Assembly (NCBI GenBank): GCA_023434535.1
Contig: JAEYSR010000134.1
Span: 1-15,119, forward strand
Source: Actinomycetes bacterium
GTDB lineage: Bacteria > Actinomycetota > Acidimicrobiia > Acidimicrobiales > Microtrichaceae
Reading direction: 5' to 3'
DNA length: 15,119 nt
Shown here: piece after piece, positions 1 to 8,300 of the stretch
How the letters are laid out: each line of letters starts with the position of its first letter
Numbering within the stretch: position 1 is the stretch's first letter
Translations under genes and position numbers: made by a program
Notes under the pieces: model-generated
Told to the model about the DNA's origin: nothing
The model's input: only the letters and a program-made list of their open reading frames with translations
Databases searched by the model: none

Positions 1-32
1 GCACCGCACCGAGCCGAAGCCGGTATGCCGGA

Positions 33-143
33 TCACTTCTTCTTGGTGGTCTGGCGGTAGGTGGTCTTCGGGCTGCGCGAGACCTGCCGGTTCGAGACGA
101 ACCGACCGGTGACGGCCGACTTGTTGACGGACTTCCGGGCCAA
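33..143 (-). CDS. 36-residue basic hypothetical protein (TTG start)
   Basis: The reading frame runs from TTG at 143-141 to TGA at 35-33 and encodes 36 residues with the phrases KSVNKSAVTGRFVS and RSPKTTYRQTT and a KKK end. I recall similar very short proteins of unknown function in actinobacteria and proteobacteria (K-S-V-N-x-S-A-x-x-G-R-F-V). No enzyme motif or membrane segment is present; the high Lys/Arg content is the only biochemical clue. The start is set by an 11-base Shine-Dalgarno match, AGGAGGTGATC (157-147), with AGGAGG 8 bases upstream of TTG. A GTG in the same frame (152-150) lies inside that site and is unlikely to be used. It sits 46 bases after the DUF3892 gene, probably co-transcribed with it. 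The function is unknown. Confidence 0.75.
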   Translation of the reverse strand: MARKSVNKSAVTGRFVSNRQVSRSPKTTYRQTTKKK

Positions 144-146
144 GGT

Positions 147-157
147 GATCACCTCCT
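147..157 (-). promoter_or_regulatory. Extended Shine-Dalgarno site
   Basis: AGGAGGTGATC on the minus strand is complementary over 11 bases to the usual 3' end of bacterial 16S rRNA (GATCACCTCCT). It lies 8 bases before the TTG start of the 36-residue protein and decides that start. A match this long predicts very strong translation initiation, which may offset the weak TTG codon. Confidence 0.8.
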
Positions 158-177
158 CTCAGGCGTTCGTGACGAGC

Positions 178-196
178 CTGCTGAGTTGCTCAGCAG
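178..196 (-). repeat. Inverted repeat over the DUF3892 stop codon
   Basis: CTGCTGAG (178-185) and CTCAGCAG (189-196) form a perfect 8-bp stem with a 3-base loop. The TGA stop of the DUF3892 gene (192-190) lies inside it. No T-run follows on the minus strand, so it is not a typical intrinsic terminator. It could be a weak attenuator or an mRNA-processing or stability element between the two small genes. Confidence 0.5.
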
Positions 197-444
197 TCGT
201 CGAGGCTGTCGAGGTTGTCGGCGCACGCGGAGTTCGGGTCCGTTCTCAGATACGGGCCGGTCGCACCGTTGACCACGTGGACGTCGGCTCGCCGGGCCGA
301 CGCGTCCTTCACGTAGTAGGTGATCGTGCCGTTCCTGATCTCGGTGATGGCGGTCGACTTGGTCGTCGACCCCCATGCGCCGCACAGCGACGTGATGTCG
401 CCGTCGCTGTCCTTGCCGGTCCGCAGCACTCGCCGCTCTGCCAT
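190..444 (-). CDS. DUF3892 domain protein
   Basis: The 84-residue protein matches the DUF3892 pattern I recall: a central strand with YYVKD, then VDVHVVNG (here ADVHVVNG), then YLRTDPN..ADNLDSLDDC at the end. Members are small cytoplasmic proteins of unknown function. There is no signal peptide or membrane segment. The ATG at 444 is preceded by AAGGAGGTG (457-449), a near-perfect ribosome-binding site, so this start is preferred over an upstream one that would run into the palindrome. It lies 61 bases downstream of the ImmA/IrrE-type peptidase and 46 bases before the 36-residue gene. A promoter with palindromic operator sites sits just upstream, suggesting repression by the nearby XRE protein. 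Identification is by remembered motif, not by search. Confidence 0.8.
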   Translation of the reverse strand: MAERRVLRTGKDSDGDITSLCGAWGSTTKSTAITEIRNGTITYYVKDASARRADVHVVNGATGPYLRTDPNSACADNLDSLDDC

Positions 445-457
445 CTGGCACCTCCTT

Positions 458-479
458 GGTGTAGTTGCGCAACTACACC
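458..479. promoter_or_regulatory. Perfect 22-bp palindrome, candidate XRE operator
   Basis: The half-site GGTGTAGTTGC (458-468) is followed directly by its exact reverse complement GCAACTACACC (469-479). It lies between the predicted -10 box and the ribosome-binding site of the DUF3892 gene, covering the likely transcription start. A protein bound here would block transcription. No T-run follows, which argues against a terminator. Its AGTTGCGCAA core recurs upstream of the XRE gene at 1440-1449. Confidence 0.7.
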
Positions 480-505
480 TTACAGGAAGTTGTGCATCTG
501 CGCAA
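477..505 (-). promoter_or_regulatory. Predicted promoter of the DUF3892 / 36-residue gene pair
   Basis: On the minus strand TTGCGC (505-500) and TAAGGT (482-477) are separated by exactly 17 bases, resembling -35 and -10 boxes (TTGnnn and TAnnnT). The predicted start, near 470, falls in the centre of the 22-bp palindrome. The -35 lies in a second operator-like site and overlaps the ImmA peptidase stop codon region. This is a prediction from spacing and base pattern. Confidence 0.5.
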
Positions 506-512
506 CTACACC
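488..512. promoter_or_regulatory. Secondary operator-like half-sites
   Basis: AGTTGTGCAT (488-497) and CTGCGCAACTACACC (498-512) resemble the two halves of the 22-bp palindrome; the stretch TGCGCAACTACACC is identical to its right half. AGTTGTGC and GCGCAACT also form an imperfect inverted repeat (one mismatch, 4-base spacer). These sites overlap the predicted -35 box, the layout expected for a second repressor dimer. Confidence 0.5.
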
Positions 513-1126
513 CAGCCGAGACCGGCCGCTTCTGCGTCCGCTTGGTCGACGAGGTCCATGCCTTCGAGGCGATACCAGAGTGCGGTGGTGGACACGCCGA
601 GGCGGCTGGCGTGGCCGCGAACGTCTTCGAGGAGGTCGTCGACCGGTTCGCGCTTCATCAGGTAGGTGGGCATCAGCAGGTGGGACGCGAACTTGTTCGC
701 GTTGATCTCGCGGAGGCGCAGGGTGTTGCTGAGCCCCGTCGATTCCCGGTGGTAGCAGAACTGCTCCCGGACTGCGCCCACGTCGAGCTGCTGCTGGCCG
801 GGTGGGTCGGCGTCGTAGATCCAGTGGGCGAGTTCGTGGGCGAGGGTGAACTGCAGTGGGCCGACAAACCGTTCGAAGATGTCTTCGTGGCGGGCGTTCA
901 GCACGATGGTCTTGTCCGATGGTGCGAGCGCTCCCAGGATCGTCGAGCCGCGCGGCTCGGGGATCTCGTCCCAGAGGATCGTCAGGCCGTAGGTGTCTTC
1001 GATCATCAACTCGACCGGCACGGGGAACGTCACCGCGACCCCTGAGTGCTGTTCGTGTCGGGCGATGGCGTTGCTCGCGGCCACCTCGTGCATCCGATCG
1101 GAGCGGGCGCGGGTCGGTCGAGCCAT
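506..1126 (-). CDS. ImmA/IrrE-family zinc metallopeptidase
   Basis: This 206-residue protein carries the zinc-peptidase motif HELAH at residues 97-101 (context FTLAHELAHWIYD). Downstream, E140 in EINANKFASHLLMP fits the conserved third-ligand region of the ImmA/IrrE family. A segment near 173-187 (ASRLGVSTTALWYRL) looks like a small helix-turn-helix, also common at the C-terminus of this family. Relatives such as Bacillus ImmA cleave a partner XRE repressor, often after DNA damage or another stress. The ATG at 1126 overlaps the stop of the XRE gene by one base (TGATG), so translation is probably coupled and the XRE protein is the likely substrate. The protein is cytoplasmic. Length and motif spacing look normal, so I take it as active. 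It could alternatively act on another protein, as IrrE does. Confidence 0.9.
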   Translation of the reverse strand: MARPTRARSDRMHEVAASNAIARHEQHSGVAVTFPVPVELMIEDTYGLTILWDEIPEPRGSTILGALAPSDKTIVLNARHEDIFERFVGPLQFTLAHELAHWIYDADPPGQQQLDVGAVREQFCYHRESTGLSNTLRLREINANKFASHLLMPTYLMKREPVDDLLEDVRGHASRLGVSTTALWYRLEGMDLVDQADAEAAGLGWV

Positions 1127-1422
1127 CAGGTGTCCCAGTCGAGGGATCGGAGGAACTCGAGTCCTTTGCTCGGATCGGCAGCGAGCTTCTCGACGAACTC
1201 ATCCGGGACTCGCCCGGCGGCGAGGAGGAGCTCGTCGGGGTCGAGTCCGAACACGCCAGCGATCTTCTCGAGCAACTCGTCGCTCGGGTTCTCTCGGCCG
1301 GCTTCGACTTTCGAGATGTGGGGAACGCCCACGCCCACGCGGTCGGCGAGTTCCTTCTGGGTCAGCTTGATCGCCAGCCGCTCTCGCTTGATCCGCTCGC
1401 CGATCTTCTCGATGTCGTTCAT
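1126..1422 (-). CDS. XRE-family transcriptional repressor
   Basis: From ATG 1422 this is a 98-residue protein. Residues about 5-62 form a lambda-repressor-type helix-turn-helix: LTQKELADRVGVGVPHISKVEAGRENPSDELLEKIAGVFGL contains the TQ.ELA...GV....IS..E.G pattern. The remaining 35 residues (AGRVPDEFVEKLAADPSKGLEFLRSLDW) are a short tail, likely for dimerisation or contact with the peptidase. A start 18 codons upstream (1476) is possible, but that stretch is not family-like and contains the predicted operator. There is no good Shine-Dalgarno site before 1422. A predicted promoter places the RNA start close to the ATG, so it may be leaderless. It is paired with the ImmA/IrrE gene by a one-base overlap. 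Its likely targets are its own promoter and that of the DUF3892 gene. Confidence 0.88.
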   Translation of the reverse strand: MNDIEKIGERIKRERLAIKLTQKELADRVGVGVPHISKVEAGRENPSDELLEKIAGVFGLDPDELLLAAGRVPDEFVEKLAADPSKGLEFLRSLDWDT

Positions 1423-1428
1423 GGCACG

Positions 1429-1457
1429 ATCTTCGCTGGAGTTGCGCAAGCAGGCAA
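1429..1457 (-). promoter_or_regulatory. Predicted promoter of the XRE-ImmA operon with operator core in the spacer
   Basis: TTGCCT (1457-1452) and GAAGAT (1434-1429) on the minus strand are 17 bases apart. The spacer contains AGTTGCGCAA (plus-strand 1440-1449), identical over 10 bases to the centre of the 22-bp palindrome at 458-479. The predicted RNA start is about 7 bases past the -10, at the ATG (1422), which would make the message leaderless. The boxes are only moderate matches. Confidence 0.4.
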
Positions 1458-1554
1458 CCGAGGGAGCATCGAGCACAGTCAGGACACCTCAGAGCGGAAG
1501 GTCTCGAGATCAGCCAAGAACACGGACCCTATTCCGGCCCCGCACCACGCAGCT

Positions 1555-1848
1555 TCAACTCCGATCGTCTGCGTCGGGTAATCGGTCCTGGCCTGACCGG
1601 CTTGCCGCTACGCCTGCAAGGAGGCTGGTGAACGCAATCGCTCCACCGAGCAGAGTGGGCCACAGCGCGGGTGTGGCGTCCCGTCCGAACCGGACTTCTA
1701 CACCGTCCTGACTGGCGTAGTCCTTTACTGCTCGGGCATCGCTCGATGCCTGCATGTAGTTCCAAAGGGCAGCACCGCTGAAAGTCAGCGACACAACGAA
1801 CACCACAGCACATACCCTGATTGTCCGAAGTCTGTGCCTTGCCGTCAT
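1555..1848 (-). CDS. Two-helix membrane protein, candidate immunity protein for the Rhs tip
   Basis: From ATG 1848 the protein has 97 residues: a basic start (TARHRLRTIR), a hydrophobic helix about residues 9-27 (VCAVVFVVSLTFSGAALW), a roughly 35-residue loop, a second helix (LWPTLLGGAIAFTSLLAGVAA) and a charged tail. Both termini are probably cytoplasmic with the loop outside. The ATG overlaps the TGA of the Rhs gene as ATGA, implying translational coupling. An alternative ATG at 1863 adds five residues. I recognise no family. A small gene fixed directly behind a polymorphic toxin is classically its immunity gene, which is the basis of this call. A membrane location would fit a toxin that acts on or crosses the membrane. 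The immunity role is an inference from position only. Confidence 0.65.
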   Translation of the reverse strand: MTARHRLRTIRVCAVVFVVSLTFSGAALWNYMQASSDARAVKDYASQDGVEVRFGRDATPALWPTLLGGAIAFTSLLAGVAASRSGQDRLPDADDRS

Positions 1849-2321
1849 TTCACAAGCACCCATCCAGCGATGGTGTCAATGTACAGATCGATCGCCAATT
1901 CTTCGTAGAACTTATTGCCATCAACAATTCTCTCGCGTCCGTTCTCAATGATGCTGTAGCTCCTACCGATACCGACGTGGTTGTTGATGTACACGATCCC
2001 GTACCCATAAGACTCCCATTGCAACGGGCCCCAGTTGAACGTCGCCAGCGAGAACACAGATCTGTACTCCACAGCGAGATAGGTAATTGTGAAAAGGCGA
2101 TGTTGTGTCAGCCTGCTCCACGTCTCGATGGAGATCCGCTTCTGGTTTCCGACGTACTTTTTCGAGGCGGACAATCCACCATTCAAAGAGGGCTCAGGAA
2201 AGGAGCTCTTGTCCCAGGCCCAGGGTGTAATGACCTCACGAATGAGGAAGAACTGGGGGTTTCGATAGTCCCAGCAATACATCTGGGAGTACCAGCCGCA
2301 CAGCGAATGACCGTTGTTGGT
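1845..2321 (-). other. C-terminal tip domain of the Rhs protein (putative toxin, 158 residues)
   Basis: Residues 2104-2261, after the core ending DLTGL, are unlike the rest of the protein: rich in Trp, Tyr and Phe, with a Cys pair (SLCGWYSQMYCWDY), a central strand-rich part (TITYLAVEYRSVFSLATF) and an acidic/aromatic end (NKFYEELAIDLYIDTIAGW). GC in 1861-2100 is 119 of 240 by hand count (50%), against about two-thirds in the YD-repeat part (40 of 60 at 5401-5460). A low-GC tip is typical of exchangeable toxin modules. I recognise no nuclease, deaminase or ADP-ribosyltransferase motif, so the activity is unknown. Confidence 0.7.
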
Positions 2322-5300
2322 GAGACCAGTCAGGTCACTTCGATTCACAGGGTCGGAGACATACGAGTAGTCGTTTGCGACACCGCCCTCAACCGGGTCG
2401 ACTTCGAGAAAGCGCCCGAGCGCCACGTGATACTGGCGAGCTCCCATCTCGATAACAGGCTGCAGCCCGGCTTCAGTTTCGACTTTGACGTCGCCGCCTC
2501 CATGCCAGCTGTTATCGAAGCTGCCTGGGTGCGTGTCCGCAAGCGAGCCGGCCGCAAGCATTCCATCTGGGTCGTAGACAGTAGTGGTGCCTTGCTTGAC
2601 TCCGAGATTGTTAGCGGACGCGACGTTATGACCGGCAAGATTGGGGTAAGTGAACGCAACGGTTCCAGGAGTGATGGTCTTACGGTAGGTTGCACCCCCG
2701 GGAAGCGGGAAGGTGATGTCCGTGACGGCGCCAGCGCCGTTGATAGAGAGCGGACCCGAGTACTTTGCGACGGTTTCGCCATTGACTTTGCGTTCGACGA
2801 TCGAGTCCGCAGCGTCACGGATGTAGGTCACCTGTGTTGAGGTTGCCCACGTGACGATACCGGCGAAGAGGGTCGCAGCGTTCGCGTTGAGATTCGCCGG
2901 GTTGGCGGTGTAGTGGAGCCATGTTGCTCGTCGGGCGGGCGCGTATCCAGACACCATCTGGGTGCCGGTCTCGTAGGCGAACACCGTGGCTTTGGTCGAG
3001 TCACTGGTCAATGTCGCCGCCACGATCGCATTGGAGTTCGGCTTGCCCCACGAAAGGTCCACTCCAGGGGGGGCGATGGTGGAGCTTCCGGTGTTGAATC
3101 CGCCGCCAAGCTGGCTGGTGGCGCCGGTGGCGGTGATCGTGGTCTGTGTTTCGGTGGAGCCGCTGGTGCCGCCTTGGTTGCTGGTGCTGCTCGTTGTCAT
3201 GCCGAGTTCGTCGGTGAGGAACGGTTCGGCGGTGATGACCGGGATGGTGACGTTAGTGAACTTGGTGCTCACCCCCGACTGAGTCACCGATTCGGAGAGT
3301 AGAACCAGCCGTTTGCCTGTTGCCGAGGATGACGTGACGGTGTCGTCGTCGCCGACGGTGACAGTCCATCCGAGATTGGTGAGCTGGGTTTGCAGCCAGG
3401 TGTCACGGGTGCCCATGGAGGACGGGTTTCCAACGACGAGAAGAGCCGTCTTGTTTGACGTGATGGGGGCTGCGGTCATCGTGTGACGGTCTGCGATGTC
3501 GTAGCCCATCGTCTGGGCTCCGAGGCGTGTGGTGTTGCCGTGGCTGTCGTAGGTCAAGCTTCTTGAGGCGACCGATGCTTGACTGACGGTCGGCTCGGTG
3601 GTGGCGGTCAGCCGGTCGGCGTGGTCGTAGCAGTAGGTGACCGGAGTGCCATTGACGGTCTTCGCACTCCGGTTCGAGTTCGCACCAGCAGTGGTTGCAG
3701 TGCCGCAGCCGCCGGTGGCGGCGTAGGAGTAGGCGGTTGTACGGGTAGCGGCTCCTGAAGCAGGTGTCGCGTTGAAGCCAACCGCTCCCGTGAGCTCGCC
3801 GGTGGCAGCGTAGGTGTAGTTCGGCGTGGTGCCATTCGGGTCGAAGCCATCGGTCGACTGGTTCACGATCCGCTGCAGCTGGTCACGAGAGGTGACCTCA
3901 TCAGAGGTGATCAGCGCGGCGCCGGGTCCATTCCATTGGACCTTCTTAGGGAGGCCGCGGTCGTCGAAGCCGAAAGTGCCAGTGGTGCCGTTGCCGGCAT
4001 TGCCGGTGCCGGACGGGTAGGTCACTGACGTCATGCGGGTGAGCGAGTCGTAGGACGGGACTGCGACGACCTGGGAGTTGAGGGTCACTTGGGTGATCTG
4101 GTCGTCGCTGCCGTAGGTGTAGCCCTGCAGCGCCGCAGCCGGGCCGCGCGAGGTGACGCGGCCGAGGTTGTCGTAGCTGGCCGTTGTGGTGATGCCGAGT
4201 GTGTCGGTCGAGCTGATGGTTCGTCCGGCCCAGTCAGTGTGGGTGGTGATTGCACCGGCCGAGTCGGTGACCGAGGTGTATGTGGGGTCACCTACGGAGT
4301 AGTTCGTCGTCACGTTCCGGGCCGGTTGACCGTTCCATGCCGGGTACGAGATTTGGGCGACACGGCCAGCATCGTCGTAACTCGTGCAAGTCCACGGCTC
4401 GGACGCGATCGCCGTTGATGAGCGATAGCCCACCGGCCTACCCGCGGAGTCGTACACGTACTCCCGCACCAGTGCGGTCTCCGGGCCGGCGCCGTCGGGA
4501 TCAGCTTGAGTAGTGCGCTTCAAGGCGCCGAGCTGCGCTACGCCGGCGCCGACGCCACAGACGGCTGCGATGGGGCCATCGGTGGGTGTGTAGTAGGCGT
4601 AGTTGACTTTCGAGCCTGATCCGGACGGCAGCTGGCGAGAGAGGCGACGCAGATAGCTCCCTGTTCCTGAAGCTTCGTACTTCTCGATCGTCTGACGGTT
4701 CGCACCGCCGGGATCGATGGTCGTGACGCGAGGAATGCCGAGATACGACTCATTGAGTGTCGTTGTGTCTGGATCGTCGTAGCTGACAGCGGTTGTGATG
4801 TCGGTTGCGCCGTCGACCCGAGTGGTGGACTGCATGGCGAGACCGAACTCAGGTCGAAGGTACTGCGGTGGGACCTGCTGGAGAGAGCCGCCGGGCGCGA
4901 CCCACTTGATGTCGACGCCACCAGTGCCGCCGCCGTCGGCTGTGTCGATGTAGATCGGATACCACTTGCCTACGTCGCCGGGGTCAATGGTGATCGTGAC
5001 CTCGGGTGCGACCGTGCCGGTCCCGCCGGGGTCACTGGTAGACCACGAGTCGGCCCACTGATTGCGAACCTGGTATCGGATCGGTCCATACCCGAACGGC
5101 TTGATCGTGTAGGTGCCGGCCGCAGGGAACTGGATCGATCCGGTAAGTCGCATCGACCAGTTGTCCGCTCCACCGATCAGGCTGTGAGGAACACCGGTCG
5201 TGGTCTGCGCTGCGGCTGCCATGTAGCCGTGCGCCGCAGGGGGGCCGAACTGGGTCTTGTTGTTCCAGTACTCCGCTGCGAGGCCGGGCATTGAGCCGTC

Positions 5301-8300
5301 ATAGACGGTGGCTGACTTCGGTGTGTTCGCTCCTCCAGTGGGGGTTCCCGTCGTCTCGCTGGTCGCTCCGAACTCGGTTCGGTTCGCCGGGCCCCATTTC
5401 TCGGTGGGGCGCCCACGATCGTCGTAGACAGTGCCGGATCGGAGAAAGACCGGGTTGCCGGCTGAGTCCAGGGACTGTGTGTCGGTCCAAGAGACCTGGT
5501 CCGTGTCGGCGTCGCGCCACTGTGTGAACGTGGCCCGTCCCATGCGGTCCTCGATCTTGGTGGCGCGGCCGCGGGCGTCGACGGTCCAGCGTGTCGTGTA
5601 GCCGTTCGGTTCGGTCCGGTTCGCGTCCGTGGCGGTGGTCACCGTCGCCGACGGGTATGCGAAGTTGACCTGGGGTCGGACATGGGTAGCGTCGGGCTTC
5701 TCACCGGTCACCGAGCTGATTCGACCGTTGCCGTCGTATGCAAGGTCGACTCGATGGTTCGAGGGGGTTGTCAGATTCCCCAACGCATCGTGCGGCAGCG
5801 CGCCAGCGGCGATCTGCCGGTTGGTCTGCGGCGACACGATCGACGACATAGTCCAAGAGGCATTCCAGGTGAGATCCCAGACCAACTGGTCGTCAGTGCC
5901 GGTTCCAAGGTTGCCATTGGCATCGTCGACGATCCGGGCTATCTGCTGTGGTCCAGGCGGCACGGTGTACCAGAACACCTGGGCTGAGCCGTCCATGTGG
6001 ACGATCTTGCAGATCTTGCCAGCTGGTGCGACCGCCGTGAGGCTCGGGGGGCTGGTCGGGCACTGGGCGTCACCGCCGTAGTAGATGTTCATCCGCCGGC
6101 CCTGGGACGCCACGACCGGATCGATGACCTTCCGAAGTACGGTCGTCGAACCTGACGTGCCCCACTCGAATCCAAGCGAGGTGGGCGACACGTCGTCACC
6201 TTGTTGACTCGCATCGATGATCTTGCCGGTGGCGTCGAAGTTGACGATCCAACCGGTCGGCGAGTCCCATTGATACGTCGTCCCCGAGCCGGAGGTGATC
6301 GTGCGCAGGAGAGTGAACTGCAGCGGATCGACCGGACTCCAACCACCGCTGACCGGCTCCCATTGGAAGGCGTCCTTGCCGCCGTCGGCGAGTCGAACGA
6401 CTGCAGAGCCGCCAGGTTCAACTTCGAGGCGCGTGACAGGCAGATCACCCCAGGACGCCATCCAGCCCGCAGGCAGGCCCGGGGTCGCTTCGATCACCGA
6501 TGATCCGGCGTTGAGCAGCGAGTTGTAGGTCAACGACACCGATGCGCCGCCCCCGAGGGTGGTGACAGGTCGTTGTTTCCAGGTGAACATGGCATTGCCT
6601 GTCGACGCGTTCACCTTGACCGGCCCGACGTCGGTGTATGGCGACGGCCCAGAAGTGCCGAGGCGGCGATCGAAGCGAAACGCGTAGACCGGCGAAGCCG
6701 TCCGTGCGATTCCGTCGTCCGTCCACGCTCGCCAGTAGTAGATGGCACCATCCTTCAGATTCGAAGCGACCAGTGGGAAGGTTCGGCTGTATGAGAATCC
6801 CTGGGTCGCGACATCACCGGTGTAGACGTTGACTGCCGGTTGCGTCATCGAGACCGCGAACCCGTACTTCACTCCGGTGAACCCAGAGCCGAGCGTCGAG
6901 TCAGTCACTGCGCCAACCTGCAACGTCGGCGCCGAGTCCACCGTCTGGGCAAACCAGTCAGCGCCGTTCGCGGGAGCCTCAAGCGGCGCAACCGGCGGTG
7001 CGTCGTTGATCACCATGAGGATCGAGAAGCCGAGATCCTTGTAGCTGTAGAAGTTCGCGTCCGACTCGATACCGAACGCGAACACAGGACTCGATGCAGC
7101 GAACTTCGACTGCATGTAGCTCGTCAGATCGAACGCGTACGGCGTCGTCGCCGTCCCATTCTGGATCACAGCGCCGGCGCCGATCCCATCCCAGCTGAAC
7201 GCAGTGGCCTCACGGATCCGGATCGTCGTCGACCCCGTGTATCCGGCGTTCTGGTTCATCCACGCCGCAGCAGCGACCAGCTGAGTGTGCCCGGAGCCGG
7301 CGAGTCCGTAGTTGGTCATGTCCGAGGTCAGATCCATGAGGTTGACCGACCTCCACGTGGAGAACGGATATCCCGCGATGACGGGGTGACCGGTCCGATG
7401 ACCGCAATACGGGCTCACGCTCCCGCATGCCGTCGATGTGAACCCGAGGTAGGACACCCACCCCGGGGGGCCAACCCAAAAGTCCGGATCGATCACCACC
7501 GGGAACGACTCCGCCGACAACGTGGACATCCACGTCGGATCCACCGACAACTCGACCAAGGACTCACCGGGCTTCGTTACCGCAGTCCGCACGAGAGGAC
7601 GCGCGACCTCGTCGACCACGAACTGCGGGTCCGCACCCGCGACCACGGCGACCTCACCAAACTTCGCTTCGCCACCAAGATCATCACGGGCAACCAGCGT
7701 CGGCAACGCCCCTGCAGGACGTTCGGCAGACCCGGCGAGACGAGCAAACGCGGCGTCCTCGACCGGACGCTCCGCCACCTTCCCGATCCCCGACACGTTC
7801 GACAGCAGATCCGATCGGGTGACCGGGCGTTCCGGGATCGACGTCGCGCCCTGAGCCTTCTCCGCCGGCGCTGGCGAGGACCATCCGGCGTCGAGCTCCG
7901 CGCCTCGCACCGCGAACGACACCGCTCCGGCACCCTTCGGTGCCGCGGTGAAGACAACATCCTCCGACACACCTGTCGCCCGCACCGTGTAACGAAGGTC
8001 GACACCAGGCCACACCTGCCGGAACCACACCACCGAGTCATCAGACTTGTCGACCGTCGGCTCCACCACCGCAGCCGGAGCGACCCCGTCCAGAGACGCC
8101 GGGCGCGACTCGACCTCACGCCCCGACGGCAACGTCACCGTCACACCAACATCGCTCGGCGCGAACTCCACACGGAAGCTGTTCTTGGAGGCGGCCAGAC
8201 CTGCCTTCGTCTGCTCCACCGACGTATCGATCAGCTCGAAACGGCCTCCGCCGGCGTCGTAGGCGACTGGTTCAGGCGACACAGCCACCTGCTTCAACCC

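Noticed and set aside
458..479. The 22-bp palindrome as a terminator of the XRE-ImmA transcript
   Set aside because: No T-run follows it on the minus strand, it is immediately followed by a ribosome-binding site, and it resembles the site in the XRE promoter, which fits an operator better.
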